Shown here one piece after another: positions 25,458 through 33,296 of a DNA stretch of 64,000 bases. Within the stretch, counting starts at the first letter, position 1. Each line of letters opens with the position of its first letter. The notes under the pieces are model-generated. The model did not search any database. It saw only the letters and a list, made by a program, of their open reading frames with translations, and was not told the origin of the DNA. The stretch comes from an uncultured Bacteroidales bacterium. Its GTDB lineage: Bacteria; Bacteroidota; Bacteroidia; Bacteroidales; Bacteroidaceae. The translations under genes were made by a program, and so were the position numbers. The DNA lies in the NCBI GenBank assembly GCA_902798685.1, contig CADBXO010000014.1, forward strand, positions 1-64,000, in the 5' to 3' direction.

Positions 25458-26782
25458 TGACCTTCCTCACCTACCAATTGAAAGTTGCGGTCATAATGGC
25501 CGTCTTCTACATATTCTTCCGTCTGCTGCTTATCAAGGACACATGGCACAGACTGAACAGGATTGTGCTCTTGAGTACGGCTTTGCTGTCATTTCTCCTC
25601 CCTGTTTGCATTATTACAATCCACAAGACAGAGGTATTGCCTGCGCCGATGGCCCAACTCATGCAAGCCGTCTCAAGCACCCCTGCCCAACCGTCCACGC
25701 CCTGGTGGCACATCGCCCTCGTGACCGTGTATGCTGCAGGCGTAGTATTTGTACTGGCAAAGGTGTTGACATCGGCCCTGCGCGTACGCAGTATAATAAG
25801 GCACGCACGCAAGGAGGTAACGGCCGATGGCACCACCGTCTACGTCATGCCCGGCAATGACCCTTCATTCAGTTGGATGGGACACATCGTAATCTCCGAG
25901 GCCGATTGGAGCAACCATGAAACCGCCGTCATCGACCATGAGAAAGCCCACGTGGCACTCCACCATTCAATAGACGTACTTATAACCGATCTTATAGCCG
26001 CACTGCAGTGGTTCAACCCCGCCATCTGGATGCTGCGCATAGACCTGCGCGCCGTCCATGAATACGAGGCCGATGACACCGTACTGCGCGCCGGCACCGA
26101 TCTGCGCAGTTATCAGTATCTGCTCATTAGCAAAGCGGCCGCAATGAACGGATACACAATAGCTAATAATTTCAATCACAGTATTTTAAAAAACAGAATT
26201 TTTATGATGGAAAAGGAAAGAACAACCCGAAGGAGTCTGCTTAGAGCACTCTATCTTCTCCCCTTAGTTTGCATTTCTCTGGCACTTAACGCCCAGACTA
26301 AGGTCAACTATGTGTTTAAGAACCCCTCAGACCAGGACTCAAAAGTCACGATCGCCAGGATCACTTATGATCAGGATACATTGAAGTATTCCGGAGCACT
26401 CATCTATGAGAACCCGGAACCCGGAAAGGAGGTTATGAAAATGGAAGCCTACAAATTACCGGACGGAACATCTGTAGATGATGCTATCAAATCACTTCCC
26501 GGTGTCCAGGTCGATGAGGACGGCAACATTACCGTTAACGGCAAGCCCGTAAAAAGGATTATGGTCAACGGACAGGATACCTATCTCAAAGACGGTGAAA
26601 CACCCCTGAATTACCTCAATGAGGTCACTACTCTCATAAACGAAGGCAAATATGACGAAGTAATTGAAAAAATGCCCGGAGTAACGAGAGATCAGGACGG
26701 CAACATAACCGTTAACGGAAAGGCTGTTAGCAAGGTCCTTGTCAACGGTGAGGAAGTGGAACTCAACAAGACAACTAAGTAA
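25454..26782 (+). CDS. BlaR1-like M56 metallopeptidase with two C-terminal VNG motifs
   Basis: 442 residues. N-terminal helices at about 4-22, 34-52 and 82-104, zinc motif HEKAH (His162-His166) with EYEADDTVL as the likely third-ligand region, then a membrane-leading segment RALYLLPLVCISLALNA (about 262-278) into the periplasm. The periplasmic tail has two copies of a motif: LPGVQVDEDGNITVNGKPV from residue 348 and MPGVTRDQDGNITVNGKAV from residue 407, each followed by K/R-x-(I/V)-(M/L)-VNG. This motif is familiar from TonB-dependent receptor N-termini. It is shorter than the first M56 protein. Predicted partner of the repressor that overlaps its start. Confidence 0.88.
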   Translation: MMTFLTYQLKVAVIMAVFYIFFRLLLIKDTWHRLNRIVLLSTALLSFLLPVCIITIHKTEVLPAPMAQLMQAVSSTPAQPSTPWWHIALVTVYAAGVVFVLAKVLTSALRVRSIIRHARKEVTADGTTVYVMPGNDPSFSWMGHIVISEADWSNHETAVIDHEKAHVALHHSIDVLITDLIAALQWFNPAIWMLRIDLRAVHEYEADDTVLRAGTDLRSYQYLLISKAAAMNGYTIANNFNHSILKNRIFMMEKERTTRRSLLRALYLLPLVCISLALNAQTKVNYVFKNPSDQDSKVTIARITYDQDTLKYSGALIYENPEPGKEVMKMEAYKLPDGTSVDDAIKSLPGVQVDEDGNITVNGKPVKRIMVNGQDTYLKDGETPLNYLNEVTTLINEGKYDEVIEKMPGVTRDQDGNITVNGKAVSKVLVNGEEVELNKTTK

Positions 26783-26800
26783 CAATTATTTAATAATTCA

Positions 26801-26842
26801 TATATTTGCAGACCGGAACATCCTTCCGGTCTGCTTTGTTTT
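26801..26842 (+). terminator. Terminator with an embedded promoter element
   Basis: GCAGACCGGAA pairs perfectly with TTCCGGTCTGC over 11 bp (26808-26834), followed by TTTGTTTT: the terminator of the M56 operon. TATATTTG (26801-26808) ends on the first base of the stem, so transcripts starting here would begin inside the hairpin and avoid forming it. Confidence 0.75.
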
Positions 26843-26857
26843 CAGAATGACATCATC

Positions 26858-26983
26858 ATGGCTGACGGCAATATCTACGGACTGACACTTCTGCCTCATG
26901 ATGTTGCCGATGATCTGTTAATCATCAACAATGACGGCACATTAACAATTAATGGTCCGGTGCGTCTATTGTTTGATTACTGA
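26858..26983 (+). CDS. Possible 41-codon ORF with a VNG-like motif
   Basis: ATG at 26858 to TGA at 26983. The end reads LLIINNDGTLTINGPVRLLF, which echoes VDEDGNITVNGKPVKRIMVNG of the M56 protein just upstream (shared DG-x-(I/L)-T-(I/V)-NG-x-V). It may be a small peptide, or the remnant of a further motif copy. No signal peptide. It lies between the embedded promoter and the next gene. Coding status is uncertain. Confidence 0.3.
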   Translation: MADGNIYGLTLLPHDVADDLLIINNDGTLTINGPVRLLFDY

Positions 26984-27002
26984 ACTTATAACTTATCTCA
27001 AT

Positions 27003-27530
27003 ATGATTTCAAGAGCATTAAGACATGTGTCAAGAGCATTCCTGTTTATGAGTCTTGTTTGCATTTCATTCACAGCCAATGCAACCACAGTAAATAATCC
27101 CGAATTTTCCGCCAGCGCCGATTCCATCAGCAAATCCTTCCGTCTAGACAACCTCGGTATAGGACCGATTCTGGAATCCCTGCAGCAATTTGCCCATGAC
27201 CTGCAGCAAAAATACCCCGACGGCTTTCAGGACCCCGTTGACCTGAATCTCAAGTTTGATTTTGACCTTGACTTGCGTACCAGTCAGCCTTTCCTCCTTA
27301 TACAGGTTATCTACAACACCCTGGCCGGTGATGACGGCATGGTAAATCAGTTGAAAGACAAAGAGATAAAGAAGTTTGACGAGAAGACCCTTAAGAGACT
27401 GAAAAAACAGTTCACCAAGAGATCTAACAAAGAAATCAAGAAACTCTGCAAGGGAGACCGTCAGACCCAGAAGGAACTTAAACACAAAATCAAAAAACTG
27501 TTGGACGGCATCCAGATCAAACAACAATAA
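27003..27530 (+). CDS. Small secreted basic protein
   Basis: 175 residues. The start is the ATG at 27003 because it opens a signal peptide (ISRALRHVSRAFLFMSLVCI... cleavage likely after ANA). The mature protein has a neutral N-terminal half (FAHDLQQKYPDGFQDPV, DLNLKFDFDLDLRT) and a lysine-rich helical C-terminal half (KKFDEKTLKRLKKQFTKRSN). The signal segment FMSLVCISFTANA resembles LLPLVCISLALNA in the preceding M56 protein. No family recognised. It lies in the same direction as, and close to, the propeller gene that follows. Confidence 0.75.
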   Translation: MISRALRHVSRAFLFMSLVCISFTANATTVNNPEFSASADSISKSFRLDNLGIGPILESLQQFAHDLQQKYPDGFQDPVDLNLKFDFDLDLRTSQPFLLIQVIYNTLAGDDGMVNQLKDKEIKKFDEKTLKRLKKQFTKRSNKEIKKLCKGDRQTQKELKHKIKKLLDGIQIKQQ

Positions 27531-27548
27531 CCTTATAACAACAGTCCC

Positions 27549-28676
27549 ATGAGAAAAAATATCACCTCTGCCCTGTTTGCCATGACACTCCTGTCGGGCA
27601 TAATCTTCGTATCCTGCAAAGACAAAGCCCTGTCAGTAATACCGGTTGAATCAGTTGAAGACATCCATTTTGTAGATGCGTTGACAGACAGTCACACCTA
27701 TCTGGTGCTTGATGACAGTTCCGTAGAATCAATACTGGGTGAAATAACCGAGGTCATGATAGACGGTGACCTTATTTTCATTTCAAGTGTTCCCAATGCG
27801 GGTGAAAGCTCCATGACAGGTCAGGAACTCTCTGTATTTGACAAAAACGGAAAGTTCCTTCACAGGATAGGACGCCGCGGACGTGCCCAAAACGAGTATC
27901 TATATCTTTCATCATGGGCTCTTGACAAGGCAAACAGAGAGGTGTATATGCTTGACCGTTCATCAGATATCATAAAGAGATATTCATATGATGGTGAATA
28001 CATATCACAGATTGATCTGACTGATGAGACATCAATATCAAGAATGTTCATGATCGGCAATAAACTCTATATCCAGACCTTAATGCCGTATGACAAGCAG
28101 GATGACCTTGTTGAGCTTAACCTGGACGGCACTTGCAGGGAGTTGTTTGAACGGAGAGACATCGGAACCAATGGCTGGGGTTTCTCCGGCGGACACATAA
28201 GGAAATCCTCCGACCTTAAGTCTTTCTACCATCTCCGCCCCCTGGACAACACCCTGTACCATATCTCAGACGACGGTCAGGTTGACTCATGCGGATACTT
28301 TGATTTCATAAAGGTTCCCACCCAGGCCAAAATGAGGAATTTGACTACTGATGATGCGGATTATCTTATGACAATACCTACAGTAACCTATGAGTCAGCT
28401 GATTATTATATCGTAGTCATAGCCAACCAGCCGGTTTATGTACTTTCCAAGTCAACCGGAAAACTGATGGGTTACAAGCGGTCAGAGCCTGGCTTCTTTA
28501 CCTTCAACCGTTCAACCATCGGCATTACCGACGATATGATCATATGCAGTTTCTCATCTGAGGACGCCAAACACGGTATGACAATGACCAATGCCCCTGA
28601 TGATCTTAAGACTATGTACAGGGATATGGCGGAAAGTGAGAACGAATCACTGATATTCTACCGCCTGAAAAAGTAA
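27549..28676 (+). CDS. 6-bladed beta-propeller lipoprotein
   Basis: 375 residues with a lipoprotein signal (lipobox FVSC, Cys23). The rest is a beta-propeller of the 6-bladed NHL-like type common in Bacteroidales: blade motifs such as ELSVFDKNGKFLHRIGRRG, WALDKANREVYMLDRSSD and IIKRYSYDGEYISQIDLTD are regularly spaced. Such proteins sit on the outer membrane and are thought to bind ligands or partners; the function is not known. It starts 18 bp after the small secreted protein and may be co-transcribed with it. Confidence 0.85.
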   Translation: MRKNITSALFAMTLLSGIIFVSCKDKALSVIPVESVEDIHFVDALTDSHTYLVLDDSSVESILGEITEVMIDGDLIFISSVPNAGESSMTGQELSVFDKNGKFLHRIGRRGRAQNEYLYLSSWALDKANREVYMLDRSSDIIKRYSYDGEYISQIDLTDETSISRMFMIGNKLYIQTLMPYDKQDDLVELNLDGTCRELFERRDIGTNGWGFSGGHIRKSSDLKSFYHLRPLDNTLYHISDDGQVDSCGYFDFIKVPTQAKMRNLTTDDADYLMTIPTVTYESADYYIVVIANQPVYVLSKSTGKLMGYKRSEPGFFTFNRSTIGITDDMIICSFSSEDAKHGMTMTNAPDDLKTMYRDMAESENESLIFYRLKK

Positions 28677-28716
28677 AAAAACGGACTTCAGGGTGCATCA
28701 TATCGGATTTTTGCAG

Positions 28717-28862
28717 TATCTTTGTACCCGTAAGCCGCAATACAGCCCTGCATGAGGGATTTCCGATAGCGGCAATCAATCCGATTTTTCATTAACACAT
28801 ACCTTACGTGATATCAATGCGCCTTCCTTGTGCCATGGATATTGCCGAGGTTCAATAAAACA
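28717..28862 (+). promoter_or_regulatory. rho promoter and long structured leader
   Basis: TATCTTTG (28717-28724), then about 130 nt of leader before the ATG at 28863, long for this window. It can fold through GCCGC/GCGGC with an inner CCCT/AGGG pair. Rho genes are commonly autoregulated by attenuation in the leader; whether this one is, is inference. Confidence 0.5.
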
Positions 28863-30839
28863 ATGTTTGACATACTGCAATTAAAGAGCAAGAGTCTGGA
28901 TGAGCTCCAGGCCATTGCAAAAGAGATGGGCATCAAGGTTAAGGATGACAAGAACCAGCTGGTATATGATATCCTTGACGAGCAGGCTATTTCAGCCGCT
29001 AAGAACAAGCCCGAAAAAGAGCGCCGTGACCGCAAGAAAGTTACACGCAAGAACGGCCCTGAGAAAGTCTATACCGCCGACGAGAACGGCCAGGCTAAGT
29101 CTGTAGAGAAGAAAAACAACGCTCCCAAACCTGAGAAGAAAGAGGTGGTTGAGGCCGAAAAGCCCCAGGCTCCCGCTCCCAAGGAGGAGAAGCCTCAGGA
29201 GGAGAACGCTCCCGCAGCTCAGGGAAAGAAAAAGCGCAGCCGTGGCGGCAATCAGAACAAGCCCAATGCCGAGCAGGCAGCTCCCGCACAGCAGCAGGCA
29301 GCCCAGGCTCCCGTTCAGGAGCAGCCCGCAGCTGAGCCCGTCCAAAAGGAGGAACTCCCCCAGCCCGCTCCCAAGGCCGATGCTTCAAAGCGTCGCGGAC
29401 GTCCCCGCAAGCAGCAAGTCGAGGTACCTCTGCCCGAGATTGATGACGAGAACGTGACTATGGCTGTAAATGATTCCTACGAGCAGGAAGAGGAGCCCGT
29501 ACGTGAGGTTGCCGAGCAGCCTGTACGCCTCCAGGAGCCCGAGCAGGCACCCGTTCAGGAGCAGCAGGAGCAGCCCCGCCAGGAACAGTTCCATGGCGAG
29601 CAGCAGTTCCAGCAGAACCAGCAGCGCCAGCAGAACCAAAACAATCAGAACAACCAGCGTCAGCAGAACCAGAATAACCAGCAGAACCAGAACCGCCGCC
29701 AGGAGGAGCGCATGTATGATTTCGGTGACGCTCTCAAGGGTGAAGGCGTTCTTGAGATTATGCCCGATAACTACGGATTCCTGCGTTCATCGGACTACAA
29801 CTATCTGGCATCACCTGATGACATATACGTATCACAGTCACAGATCAAGCTCTTCGGCCTTAAGACCGGTGATGTTGTGGAGGGTGTCATCCGTCCGCCA
29901 CGTGAGGGTGAGAAGTATTTCCCGCTGGTAAAGGTATTCCGCATAAACGGACTGGAGCCCTCTGTGGCACGTGACCGCGTTCCGTTCGAGCATCTGACCC
30001 CGTTGTTCCCGGATGAGAAGTTCACCCTGTGCAACGGCCACAACGACAACCTGTCGGCCCGCGTGGTTGACATGTTCGCACCCATCGGTAAGGGACAGCG
30101 TGCCCTGATCGTGGCCCAGCCCAAGACCGGTAAGACCATACTGCTCAAGGATATAGCAAACTCAATTGCTGCCAACCATCCAGAGGCATACATGATAATG
30201 CTGCTCATCGATGAGCGTCCTGAGGAGGTTACCGATATGGCCCGCAGCGTAAAGGCCGAGGTTATCGCATCTACATTCGATGAGCCCGCCGAGCATCACG
30301 TAAAGATTGCCAGCATCGTTATCGAGAAGGCCAAGCGCATGGTTGAGTGCGGACACGATGTAGTCATCTTCCTTGACTCTATCACACGTCTGGCACGCGC
30401 CTACAACACCGTTGCACCTGCATCAGGTAAGGTTCTCTCCGGTGGTGTCGATGCCAACGCACTGCATAAGCCCAAGCGTTTCTTCGGTGCCGCACGTAAC
30501 ATCGAGAACGGAGGTTCACTCACAATCGTTGCCACCGCTCTGATCGATACCGGCTCCAAGATGGATGAGGTTATCTTTGAGGAGTTCAAGGGTACCGGTA
30601 ACATGGAGCTCCAGCTAGACCGCAACCTGAGCAACAAGCGTATCTTCCCTGCCGTGAACATCGTGGCATCAAGCACCCGTCGCGACGACCTGCTGCTTGA
30701 CCAGACCACTCTGGACCGCATGTGGATACTGCGCAAGTACCTGAGCGACATGAATCCCATCGAAGCTATGGAGTTCGTCAAGTCCCGCCTGGAAACGACG
30801 ATAGACAACGCGGAATTCCTGGCAAGCATGAATTCATAA
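28863..30839 (+). CDS. rho: Transcription termination factor Rho with long disordered insertion
   Basis: 658 residues against about 420 for E. coli Rho. Residues 1-50 are the Rho N-terminal SAP-like domain ([19 protein letters not shown]). Residues about 60-283 are an insertion rich in Pro, Gln, Asn, Glu and Lys/Arg, with low-complexity Q/N runs near its end. From 284 follows the cold-shock-like RNA-binding domain ([17 protein letters not shown]), then the hexameric ATPase with Walker [12 protein letters not shown] (Lys424), [11 protein letters not shown], and the Q/R-loop region. Bacteroides Rho is known to carry such a disordered insertion, reported to drive phase separation. The ATG at 28863 is chosen from the domain start. 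Confidence 0.97.
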   Translation: MFDILQLKSKSLDELQAIAKEMGIKVKDDKNQLVYDILDEQAISAAKNKPEKERRDRKKVTRKNGPEKVYTADENGQAKSVEKKNNAPKPEKKEVVEAEKPQAPAPKEEKPQEENAPAAQGKKKRSRGGNQNKPNAEQAAPAQQQAAQAPVQEQPAAEPVQKEELPQPAPKADASKRRGRPRKQQVEVPLPEIDDENVTMAVNDSYEQEEEPVREVAEQPVRLQEPEQAPVQEQQEQPRQEQFHGEQQFQQNQQRQQNQNNQNNQRQQNQNNQQNQNRRQEERMYDFGDALKGEGVLEIMPDNYGFLRSSDYNYLASPDDIYVSQSQIKLFGLKTGDVVEGVIRPPREGEKYFPLVKVFRINGLEPSVARDRVPFEHLTPLFPDEKFTLCNGHNDNLSARVVDMFAPIGKGQRALIVAQPKTGKTILLKDIANSIAANHPEAYMIMLLIDERPEEVTDMARSVKAEVIASTFDEPAEHHVKIASIVIEKAKRMVECGHDVVIFLDSITRLARAYNTVAPASGKVLSGGVDANALHKPKRFFGAARNIENGGSLTIVATALIDTGSKMDEVIFEEFKGTGNMELQLDRNLSNKRIFPAVNIVASSTRRDDLLLDQTTLDRMWILRKYLSDMNPIEAMEFVKSRLETTIDNAEFLASMNS

Positions 30840-30844
30840 GCAAT

Positions 30845-30876
30845 AAAAAATCCCGCTCAACCGAGCGGGATTTTTA
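30845..30876. terminator. Bidirectional terminator after rho
   Basis: AAAAAATCCCGCTC/GAGCGGGATTTTT with a 4-base loop; serves rho (+) and the convergent DUF3127 gene (-). Confidence 0.9.
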
Positions 30877-30877
30877 T

Positions 30878-31258
30878 TTAGAATGGTAAGTCGTCTTTCT
30901 CGTTAGATGGGGCGAAGGGATCCGGAGCCGAAGCAGCGGGAGCGGCATCGACGTAAGGCTGCGCTGCGGGGGCAGCGCCGTTAACGTCGTGGCTTACGCG
31001 CCATGCACGGATATCATTGTACCAACGGCCGTTGAACTCACGGGCGTTGATGTCAAAACTTACTACGACCTCGTCACCTATGTTGATGGCGGCCTGCTGT
31101 ATCTTATCCTCACCGAAGATGCTGAACATCATCTTCTTGGGATACTGCTCACCGATGGTTTCCAGTACGTATTCCTGTATTTTCCACGGATTTCCTGAAC
31201 TCTTTGCCACACCTGAACGGGCCTCAAGTACAGCGATAATTTTACCTGTTATATCCAT
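30878..31258 (-). CDS. DUF3127 SSB-like protein
   Basis: 126 residues. Residues 1-90 (MDITGKIIAVLEARSG, WKIQEYVLETIGEQYPKKMMF, VVSFDINAREFNGRWYNDIR) form the DUF3127 OB-fold-like domain. It is followed by an Ala/Pro-rich linker and the acidic tip NEKDDLPF. Linker plus DDLPF closely copies the C-terminal tail by which true SSB proteins recruit partner enzymes. The real SSB is not in this window. It likely binds single-stranded nucleic acid; direct evidence for the family is lacking. A variant promoter TAATTTCG lies at 31287-31294. Confidence 0.9.
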   Translation of the reverse strand: MDITGKIIAVLEARSGVAKSSGNPWKIQEYVLETIGEQYPKKMMFSIFGEDKIQQAAINIGDEVVVSFDINAREFNGRWYNDIRAWRVSHDVNGAAPAAQPYVDAAPAASAPDPFAPSNEKDDLPF

Positions 31259-31286
31259 TTCTTTATGATTAGTTTTAGTCTATGCG

Positions 31287-31368
31287 CGAAATTAAAACTT
31301 TTCCTTTTTCCGCCCCACATTTTTCCATGCTATTTTTTCCACATTACCGTTACTTTTCCCTATCTTTG
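31287..31368. promoter_or_regulatory. Divergent promoters for DUF3127 gene (-) and dnaN (+)
   Basis: Minus strand: TAATTTCG (31287-31294), a one-base variant of TAnnTTTG. Plus strand: TATCTTTG (31361-31368), 39 bp before the dnaN ATG. Confidence 0.6.
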
Positions 31369-31407
31369 TGAGACGCACTAACTGACTAAAAACAAAAAGA
31401 AATATAT

Positions 31408-32532
31408 ATGAATTTTACTGTATCCAGCTCGGCACTTTCAAGCCGTCTGTCGGCCATCAGCCGCGTTATTAACCCTAAGGCTATCTACCCTATTCTTGAG
31501 GATTTCCTGTTCCGTATCGAGAACGGTAAACTGACCGTAACCGCTGCCGATAATGACACCACCCTTGAGACCATTATCGACCTTGTTGACTCCAGCGCAG
31601 ACGGCCAGATAGCCCTGCCCGCCAAGACTCTTCTTGACGCCCTCAAGGAGATCCCCGAGCAGCCCCTGACATTTAACGTAAACGAGAGCAACTACGAGAT
31701 AACCGTAAACTACCAGAACGGTGAGTACAAGATGGTCGGCCAGAACGCCGATGAGTACCCCACCCCCGCCGTACTTCAGGAGGGTTCAGTAAGTCTGGAG
31801 ATATCGGCCCAGATCCTTTCAGACGGTCTGGCACGTACAATTTTCGCTACGGCCGATGACGAGCTCCGTCCCGTCATGAACGGTATCTATTTCGACATCA
31901 ACGAGGAGGGTGCCACATTCGTAGCTTCCGATGGCCACAAGCTGGTATGCAACCGCAACAACAACGTAAAGGCCGACGGCAAGTCATCATTCATCCTGCC
32001 CAAGAAGCCCGCATCACTCTTCCGTTCACTCATAAGCAAGGAGGCTGAGAACATCACAATCGAGTTCGACAGCCGCATTGCACGTTTCTCACTGCCTGAG
32101 TTCCGTATGGTATGCCGCCTCATCGACGGCCGTTACCCCAACTACGGATCAGTTATCCCGCAGAACAACCCGCATCATCTGGTTATCGACCGTCAGACTC
32201 TGGTAACAGCCCTGCGTCGCGTATCAGTATTCTCACCTGCCAGCAGCGGTCTTATCAAGCTGCGCATTGAGAAGGACAAGGTTGACATCTCTGCTCAGGA
32301 TATTGATTTCTCAACCTCCGCAAAGGAGAGCCTGGCATGCCAGTATGAGGGCACCAACATGAGCATCGGTTTCAAGGCCGGCTTCCTGATTGATATCCTC
32401 AACAACATCCCCAGCCAGGAGATCACACTCCAGCTGGCTGATCCTTCACGCGCAGGCGTGATCGTACCCACCGAGCAGGCTGAGGGCGAGAATCTTCTTA
32501 TGTTGCTCATGCCAATGGTTCTGAACGACTGA
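31408..32532 (+). CDS. dnaN: DNA polymerase III beta sliding clamp
   Basis: 374 residues, normal length. Three DnaN domains are recognisable: MNFTVSSSALSSRLSAISRV at the start, the middle-domain start LEISAQILSDGLARTIFA with ATADDELRPVMNGIYFD, and the last domain VSVFSPASSGLIKLRIEKDK ending in LLMPMVLND. It forms the dimeric ring that holds the polymerase on DNA. Its TGA overlaps the ATG of a 3'-5' exonuclease gene, which is followed without gaps by coaBC and recN, so a long operon is likely. Confidence 0.97.
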   Translation: MNFTVSSSALSSRLSAISRVINPKAIYPILEDFLFRIENGKLTVTAADNDTTLETIIDLVDSSADGQIALPAKTLLDALKEIPEQPLTFNVNESNYEITVNYQNGEYKMVGQNADEYPTPAVLQEGSVSLEISAQILSDGLARTIFATADDELRPVMNGIYFDINEEGATFVASDGHKLVCNRNNNVKADGKSSFILPKKPASLFRSLISKEAENITIEFDSRIARFSLPEFRMVCRLIDGRYPNYGSVIPQNNPHHLVIDRQTLVTALRRVSVFSPASSGLIKLRIEKDKVDISAQDIDFSTSAKESLACQYEGTNMSIGFKAGFLIDILNNIPSQEITLQLADPSRAGVIVPTEQAEGENLLMLLMPMVLND

Positions 32533-33296
32533 TGAAACTCAATCTTGATAAACCGGTAGTGTTCTTTGACCTGGAGACCACAGGCACCAACACGTCACAG
32601 GACCGCATAGTAGAGATTTCCTATCTTAAGGTCTCTCCCAACGGGGGTGAGGATATGCACACCCGCCGTATCAACCCCTGTATGCACATCCCCGAGCAGG
32701 CATCGGCCGTACACGGCATCTATGATGATGACGTAAAGGACTGCCCCACCTTCAAGGAGGTTGCCAAGGAGATTGCACGTGACTTTGAGGGAAGCGATAT
32801 AGCAGGATTCAACTCAAACCGTTTCGACGTGCCCCTGCTGGCCGAGGAGTTCCTGCGTGCAGGCGTTGACATTGACCTGAGCCGTCACCGTTTCATTGAC
32901 GTACAGGTAATATTCCACAAGATGGAGCAGCGCACCCTTACAGCCGCCTACAAGTTCTACTGCGGCAAGGACCTGACCGATGCCCACAGCGCCGATGGTG
33001 ACACCCGCGCCACCTATGAGGTGCTCATGGCTCAGCTGGACCGCTACCCGGATGACCTCAAGAATGACATGGCATTCCTCTCGGAGTTCTCATCATTCAC
33101 ACGCAACGTGGACTTTGCAGGCCGCATTGTACGCAATGACAAGGACCAGGAGGTGTTCAACTTCGGAAAATATAAGGACATGCCTGTTGTAGAGGTGTTC
33201 AAGCGTGATCCCGGATACTACTCCTGGATCCTGCAGGGTGATTTCCCCCTCAACACCAAACAGGTACTTACAAGAATAAAACTGCAGTCCAGATAA
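32532..33296 (+). CDS. DnaQ-like DEDDh 3'-5' exonuclease
   Basis: 254 residues. ExoI motif VFFDLETTGTN, ExoII around IAGFNSNRFDVPLLAEE, ExoIII HSADGDTRATYEVL (DEDDh His and Asp) give all metal ligands. The C-terminal about 60 residues (VFNFGKYKDMPVVEVFKRDP then GYYSWIL) form an ExoX-type C-terminal DNA-binding module. It is thus not a bare epsilon subunit. Placed right after dnaN with a 1-bp overlap, it may proofread or trim ends with the clamp; no clamp-binding motif was identified. Confidence 0.92.
   Translation: MKLNLDKPVVFFDLETTGTNTSQDRIVEISYLKVSPNGGEDMHTRRINPCMHIPEQASAVHGIYDDDVKDCPTFKEVAKEIARDFEGSDIAGFNSNRFDVPLLAEEFLRAGVDIDLSRHRFIDVQVIFHKMEQRTLTAAYKFYCGKDLTDAHSADGDTRATYEVLMAQLDRYPDDLKNDMAFLSEFSSFTRNVDFAGRIVRNDKDQEVFNFGKYKDMPVVEVFKRDPGYYSWILQGDFPLNTKQVLTRIKLQSR

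Noticed and set aside
22331..26782. Beta-lactam resistance locus
   Set aside because: Repressor and M56 genes fit bla-type control, but there is no beta-lactamase, PBP gene or penicillin-binding sensor domain.
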